Assembly: GCF_000344685.1 (NCBI RefSeq)
Contig: NW_006920421.1
Coordinates: forward strand, 884,336 to 948,335
Length of the DNA stretch: 64,000 nt
From: Gloeophyllum trabeum ATCC 11539
Lineage: Eukaryota > Basidiomycota > Agaricomycetes > Gloeophyllales > Gloeophyllaceae
Reading direction: 5' to 3'
The notes beneath the pieces are model-generated. The model saw only the letters and a program-made list of their open reading frames with translations. It made no database searches and was not told the origin of the DNA. A program made the position numbers and the translations under genes. Below are positions 58,368 to 64,000 of this stretch, one piece after another (the stretch's first letter is position 1; each line of letters opens with the position of its first letter).

Positions 58368-59710
58368 CATCGGTAAGTCATCATTTTAGAAAGTCGCGTA
58401 CAGTGTATGTCACTAAGAGTCGGCACCTCTGTGGCACCTTAATTATGCCGCCGTAGGCGGCGAGAAAAAAATTTGAAACATAAACCTGGCCAAAAGACGC
58501 GTAATCCTGCATTTTCATTTTTTTGGGTGCTTACGTAAGCGTTCAAATATGGGGTCACCGAGCGTAACCTCATTTATTTGGGAGCCAGCTGCGTCCTGAT
58601 CACTGAATATGGTTGTATAATACGTAAATGGGGGTCTCCGATGGAATTCCTGCGATAGGGAGTGTCCCACACGTCCAAAGCAAGTAGTGCCTTCACCCTA
58701 ACCCTAGCCAGGCACGTGGCTCGGGTACCCTGGCCGGCGCATGAAGAGCGCCCACAGTTCACACGCCTTAGTCAGCGCGTTCTTTGATGGACGATTGAAG
58801 ATTGATCTCCATCGCTTCGCGAAGCAGCAGACCATAGACAGGTGCTGTCAGTCTCTGTCAGTCCGGTCATCAAAGCCAAAGGCAGAAGGCTCTCGTGCTT
58901 CTGCAAATCCACTGCCTGCCGTTGCTAGGGTGTACGCCTCGCTGCTATGTATGCCTCGTGCGCTCTCTTGATCCTCAACTCTGCGAGCGTCGCTCCACTC
59001 GATGCGCTCCGGCTCCTCCAAAACCCCGTCTTCAAGGCTTTCGCTCTCCCTTTAAGTCTTTTCCCCGAGCCAGCACTCCAGCGGCTCTTTGATGAGGACT
59101 GGTCCTGCATAGATGTGCACGAAAACTTCCACCCCGAGGCCTGCAGATGCTAAAGCATGCCTAGAGATGGCGAGCAGAGTGTCGTCATTCTGACAAGACT
59201 GGTAAGTCATCCGTCCTCTGCCTGGATGATTACTCTCCCCTTGTCTCGCAGATCTTAATCCTTCGAATTGACATTGCTGCCTACTGCCAGGCAGGAAACC
59301 TGCCTGCCCAAAACCTGGCTCCAGACTCTCCCTCGTCGCCTTAGTGCTGTTCTCTGCTGCCAGACAGGGAACTCGCCCACCCAACACTCGACTCATGGCT
59401 TTCGCTCACCGATTTGCTCCAGCGCTGTTGTCATTGTGAAGCATCACATCCTGAAGAGACGGGAAGTGCGTGGGGATGCCCAGTGAGTACTGTGGTGCCG
59501 TCACCTCTTTCCCGGTTTCCAGCCTTGACTCCTCACCGAGGTCTGTTCGCCCGTGGCCCTTGTCGGCCCCGCTCCTGTTGTCATTTCCGCCCCTGATTCC
59601 ATTGTTCCTGCTGTCCTTGCATCTGTCCCACTTGCTACCTCTGGCTCTTTCCTCTCCAACAGTTCTGATTCAGTCGCCTCTGTCCGGTGCTATTTGCGTA
59701 GCCATTCGCC
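58368..59710. other. 5' flank of the MULE transposase, no gene recognised
   Basis: About 1.3 kb before the transposase start. It has a GCCGCCGTAGGCGGC hairpin near 58445-58460 followed by an A-run, and pyrimidine-rich sequence from 59290 to 59700 that probably includes promoter and leader. The left terminus of the transposon presumably lies here, but the right terminus is outside the window, so no ends can be matched. Confidence 0.4.
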
Positions 59711-62700
59711 ATGCCGCCTTCGAGGAAGCTCTATGCAAAGGTACGCTGCAACCAATTTCCTGAGTGTACGCCCGCTTATCTTGACTGTGTAGGTCGAGCT
59801 CAGCAAGCTCGCTGTTAGTCCTACTCAGAAGGCTGCTATCCAGGCACTTTACGATGGAGGTGTCATTCAGCCTCACGTCTATGATGCAGCTGACCTGTCC
59901 ATGCAAGCGAGCGTCCGCGACTTCCTCTACGCCCACGGTTTAGACAGTGATTCTCGGGGCAAGTTGGAGGGACAATGGAATGTGGTTTGGTCGAATTCTT
60001 GGAAGAGTGGGGCCGAGGGGAATGTAAATCGTAGAACCTTGTATCAATGGTATATTCCTACTTAATGCAATTACACCACATTTTTGATAGACCTGAAAAG
60101 CGCCTGTGGCTATGACTCCATAGAAAGGCAAGCCTCAGAGAGCCTGAAACGCTCCACCAATGAACACTCCAAGCCATCGCAAAAGAAGTGGGAGCGACGG
60201 AACCCTTTCGACCATACTGGATGCCTTGCTCATGTCGAGATTACGGACCAAAGCCTTGATGGTGCAGTGATGCGCATCCAAGGCTACCTTGAACACAATG
60301 AGGCCTGCCAGAGCTCATGCCTCCGACGGATCCCTCCGATACCCTTACATCCCCATGTTTATGAAGTGGCATTAGAGCAACTGAAGCGCGGTGATGGGTA
60401 CGTCTACCTTCTTTCAAGTGGCAAAGGGTGCTCATTACAAGAGTAGCATTGCTTCTGTACAGTCGAGAAATGTTCAGATGGTTCAGGATGGGGCGTACCG
60501 AGACATGTCTAGCTATGACCGACTTACGGCAAACTGTCGCTACAACCTCCTCCCCCACGACAGCATCTACTTGTACCGCTTGCTGAGCAAAGCACAAGGC
60601 GTCGACGTTACCAGAGAAGCACAGTACAACGTTGATGACTGGCTGAATGAGCGATCCCCACATTTTCGCCCCGAGATTCGAGAGGCAGTGTTCCACTATT
60701 CAAGTCGTGCCGATGCAGGCGAACGCCTGAAGATCTGCATATCCACGAAGGACATGGACGAGAGTGCCTGGCGCATCGCTCACCATTCATTGGTCATGCT
60801 TGATGGAACATTTGGCCTATGCAGCTCACGCCTTCTCCTTTTCGTGACGATGGGGGTGGATGGCGATGGTAAAGGGGTTCCTCTGGCCTTGTTCCTGTTT
60901 TCGGCCCCTACAGGCAATAGAGCCAGTCACGCTGGATACAACAGGGAGATACTTAGAGAGCTACTCACCCACTGGCGAAACCACCTATCATGCACGTGTC
61001 CAGATACCCCCTTCACGCCCTTTGTTGCCATCACAGACACTGATGTTAAAGAGCGTCTTGCACTGCTTGATGTATGGCCGAACCTCTGGCTGTTGCTCTG
61101 CAAATTTCATGTTCGACAATGCTGGACCAACAAGCGCAACAGCTTACTGAAAGCCAAGGCTGGCGACACCTGGAAGCTCCATGTACGCTCACGCCTACAG
61201 AACCTAGAGTCCCAGTATGTTAACACCTTCTCAGTGGCACCGAGTTAGAGAGGGCTAAACAGAGACTTACAGGCTGATGGACACGACCGATCATGATGTT
61301 GCTCTGAAACTCATTCTAGATGAGCGCGCCTGCTTCAACATGATAGGCCAGTTAGGTGGCACCTCTGCCGCTCACGCCGCCGAGGCTGGCCTGGGTTTTC
61401 TCGATTACATGGTGGCAACATGGATGCCGATTCCACTTTGGCAGAGTTGGTCATTAAAGGGTCGTACCTGGGCTTCTGTCCTGTTGAACAAGCCTGTCAA
61501 GGATATAGTCTCAACAACAAACCACCTTGAGTCGTTCAACAACCTCTTGAAGAACAAGTACATACCGCGCTGGAAGTATTCGCGTAGCCGCCTTCGCTTT
61601 GACTTCCTCCTTCACATCCTCATAACTCGCATACTCCCCGAAGTTTTCAGAGCCCAACGTGCAGCACGAGACTATCGAGGTTGGATAGCAGATCGATTCT
61701 ATAAGCAAGCAGGATGCACGGACATCAACGAGGCTGTTCGAGCAGCAGAGGAGGCCCGACGTCAGCAAGCACAGAGCCAAGCCCAACTATGTTGGTGGCC
61801 ACATGATGCCAGGCGTACCGAAGCAGCCCAGGCCATCCTCCAGGCCAGGCTCCTACATTCAATCCAGCAAGACGGCGAGCACCAGTTTTCTGCGCAGTGC
61901 ATCTCGACAGCAGTGCCGCCTGGCAGGCCTTGCACAGTCATGGAGATTAGTCAGCACTACAGCCTCTATCTCCATCGCACCGGCCAAGGGTCCTGCTCGT
62001 GTCTTGACTTTATGAACCGTGGTGGTGCTTGCAAACACCTGCGTGCCCTTAGACTCTGTATCGATTCCTGGGTTGGCACCCATTTGACTTTGCGTTTCTA
62101 TTATCCTGCCACGATCGAGGCTGCTAAGGCTATCCTAACAGCATCTTGCACGCCATTTGCAGAAGAGACAGCCACCGCAGCTGTGATCAACAATGTCTTC
62201 ACCTTGGGGCACTTATCCGCGGAGTATGGCAACATAGATGAAGAAGAAGGGCGTGAGGAAGTTGCTTCTTCCGACTCTGATACTCGGTCAGAGTGCGCAA
62301 GGGAGATTGGTGAGCAAAGCCATGAGTCCGATGGGCTCGATGGAGTGTGGCATGGTAGCATGGTGCGTGCTTGCAGGTTATGCATGAATTTGCACAGACT
62401 AACGTGCCTGGCACTGGCAGCTCAACTTGATGTCAGGGCAGGATGCCGCCGTCAATCTTCAGGTTCAGCAACATACAGAGCAGACCATACAGAGTTTACT
62501 TCCCCGCCTGCATGGCTTAGCTGTACTACTCGCTGATGCTCCCAAGCTGCCGATCACCGACAGCATTCAAGAATTCCAACAGGTGCTTCAGGCTGTCGAC
62601 TCTGCCCTCTCCTCTGCCATCGGAACGTCTCAGTCAAGCTCTGGCCTGCAGAATCAGCCGGTGCCCGTAGAGCAGCTTCACAATGTCAGACATCCTAGCA

Positions 62701-62789
62701 ATCCCAGCAGGAAACGATCGGGACCTGCCCTTTTGCCTCCTTCCCCAGAGGGCTCACAGAAACGCAAGCCATCTCGGTCAACGCTATAG
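59711..62789 (+). CDS. MULE (Mutator-like) transposase with SWIM zinc finger
   Basis: Six exons (59711-59740, 59793-60049, 60101-60397, 60444-61214, 61273-62362, 62421-62789) join in frame to 937 residues with no internal stop, so the gene looks intact. The N-terminus starts MPPSRKLYAK; TLYQCACGYDS and a later Cys/His region may bind zinc. The MULE DDE domain shows VMLDGTFGLCSSRLLLF (first Asp), VAITDTDVKERLALLDVWPN (second Asp), LCKFHVRQCW (conserved C-x-x-H) and TTNHLESFNNLLKNKY (Glu). The SWIM finger is CSCLDFMNRGGACKHLRALR (CxC..CxH). An acidic stretch and a basic tail (KRKPSRSTL) follow. Mutator-like transposases cut and paste long-TIR DNA elements in the nucleus. The next gene, 92 bp away and convergent, encodes a 2-oxoglutarate dioxygenase. 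Terminal repeats could not be established. Confidence 0.9.
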
Positions 62790-62881
62790 GCGTAATTGCT
62801 TGACTTATGCCTTAGTTGTTATCTTCATTTTCCACAAGTGTGTATTTGATAGTAATATATCCCTTTGCTATAGTTACATAA

Positions 62882-64000
62882 CTACTCCGCAGCGTCTCGG
62901 AAATCCCTTAGCCGGGGCAGCAAGCTCAGCCCCTCCTTCCAGCGGGCCTCATTTGCAGCATCAGTAGCACGGCTCCCATGTTCCTTACGAAACGTTGCAG
63001 CAGGCTTGAACCCGAAATCAAACCATCTGCATAATGCACCTGGCATCCACTGCACAAGAGAGAACCGGGTCTCATCCATGGAGACTCCGATATTAGAATG
63101 CCTAACTAGCGCAGAAGGAATAAAGACCGTAGAGCCAGGAGGAAACTCGATAATGAGTCCCCATTCCCAGAGAATAAGATGACCACCTCGCTTGGGGTCA
63201 AAGCGCCCGAACGCCGTGATGGCGCACCATCCAAAAGGCACATTGAGGTGGTCCGTATGGATATATGCCCGAACTCGAGGCCCCAAGTTGAAGGCGCAAC
63301 AGGCGAAGACAGACCGACGCCAGAAGCGCTCCAGGTTCGGGTACCTTGAGCAAATCCCACCAAGGACTGTTGAATAGTACGAATGTAGGCGAGGGGCAAC
63401 CAGGTTAAATGACTCTGGAGGGGTAGAGGTAAGCATAAACCTGGGCTTTGCAGCTTCTGCCACTTACGGTCGGTAAACCCTAGCAGAAGCTGGACATATG
63501 GGTTGGAGAAAAGATCGTGCAGGATCTTGATGTTGTGTTTTGACTTGATGCTTACGTTCCCAGGTTCCTAACCCTTGTCAGGGGTAGCGAACCAGAAAGG
63601 CTGCATGGGCTTACCGTACGACCACCCCCATGGGATATTCCGAACGAGGCTGACGGGAAGGCCCCGCGACGGTGGTTGCTGCGGCTCGGAGAGAAATGGT
63701 ACGCTGCCTGAGCAACCATGAAGGCAGCAGTGACTGCATGGGTCACCTCCAACCAATTCCCTTTGTGCGATGGGCTGCCGACTAGGACAGCGACGACCAA
63801 GGAGTCGTCATCGTTCCCCAGAGCAACAGGTGTCATAGCCCTGAGTCAATAGGTTAATAACTACTGTAAGAGGAGCAGGGGACCCAGCGGAGCTCACCGC
63901 CCATCCCAGTCCACTTGCCGAAACCCCTCCAGCTCAGGGCTTTCGAGTGTCAGCTCTTTACGCTCCGGGGCATCCACAGGATGGCAGCGGGCTTGGTACC
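62882..64000 (-). CDS. 2OG-Fe(II) dioxygenase, transposon-associated TET/JBP-like (5' end outside window)
   Basis: Minus-strand gene, stop at 62882-62884, cut by the right edge. Four exons can be joined in frame: up to about 63898 (GFRQVDWDGR), about 63841-63617 (AMTPVALGNDDD to SHGGGRT), about 63571-63468 (EPGNVSIKSKHN to LLLGFTD), and 63414-62882 (QSFNLVAPRLHSYY onward), with a 53-bp intron 63415-63467. The last exon has the double-stranded beta-helix signature of 2-oxoglutarate/Fe(II) oxygenases: YIHTDHLNVPFGW (HxD), GGHLILWEW, FPPGSTVFIPSALVRHSN (distal His) and ETRFSLVQW (Arg for 2OG). The GGG..PGN and LLGF....WAP.L..Y-like phrases fit the fungal TET/JBP-like group tied to transposons, whose relatives oxidise 5-methylcytosine or thymine in DNA. 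That subfamily assignment is from memory and less sure than the fold. Confidence 0.75.

Noticed and set aside
62882..63463. Dioxygenase as a complete single-exon protein starting near 63463.
   Set aside because: There is no ATG at that position, and a 53-bp intron (63415-63467) joins it to upstream exons with conserved family motifs.

Overview
The window is nuclear DNA of a filamentous basidiomycete, most likely an agaricomycete of the Polyporales type. Genes are dense on both strands and most are broken by introns of about 45-60 bp with GT..AG ends (a few GC..AG). The gene families point the same way: DUF6533 membrane proteins, a single-chain beta-alpha fatty acid synthase, a large catalase with a C-terminal DJ-1/PfpI-like domain, a Zn2Cys6 regulator of the basidiomycete type and a MULE transposase. 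No prokaryotic operons, CRISPR arrays or rRNA genes were seen.

Layout. 1-10 kb: two DUF6533 membrane-protein genes in tandem on the minus strand, separated by a 763-bp hAT-like non-autonomous element; an NmrA-like NAD(P)-binding oxidoreductase; and a small secreted cysteine protein at 9.6 kb with a 5'-truncated relative at the left edge. 10.8-20.5 kb: an Hsp70-like ATPase gene whose reading frame runs on into a roughly 700-residue disordered tail with 75-bp tandem repeats and a cluster of Trp-Gly dipeptides; a divergent coiled-coil protein; an F-box protein. 21-28 kb: a GH16 glycosidase, catalase, and the Rag GTPase Gtr2/RagC.

27.9-29.5 kb: a 465-bp sequence sits on both sides of a 597-N gap. 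It holds a 454-bp hAT-like MITE (8-bp target duplication, TAGGG ends) just upstream of the fatty acid synthase gene. The two copies are best read as overlapping contig ends that were not merged. 29.7-42.6 kb: the complete fused fatty acid synthase (AT-ER-DH-MPT-ACP-KR-KS-PPT). 43-58 kb: an N-carbamoyl-amino-acid-hydrolase-like nitrilase, a small Kre9/Knh1-like secreted protein, an NMNAT/Pof1-like nucleotidyltransferase, an intradiol ring-cleavage dioxygenase, a Zn2Cys6 transcription factor with a 6-nt microexon, a metallo-beta-lactamase-fold protein and a secreted berberine-bridge-type flavin oxidase.

58-64 kb is a transposon region: a foldback repeat, an apparently intact 937-residue MULE transposase with a SWIM finger, and, tail to tail 92 bp away, a 2-oxoglutarate/Fe(II) dioxygenase resembling the transposon-linked TET/JBP group of basidiomycetes, cut by the right edge. 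The strongest candidates for unusual biology are this transposase/dioxygenase pair and the Hsp70-like protein fused to a WG-rich tail. All splice junctions were inferred by eye from reading-frame continuity and family similarity; none was tested against transcripts.
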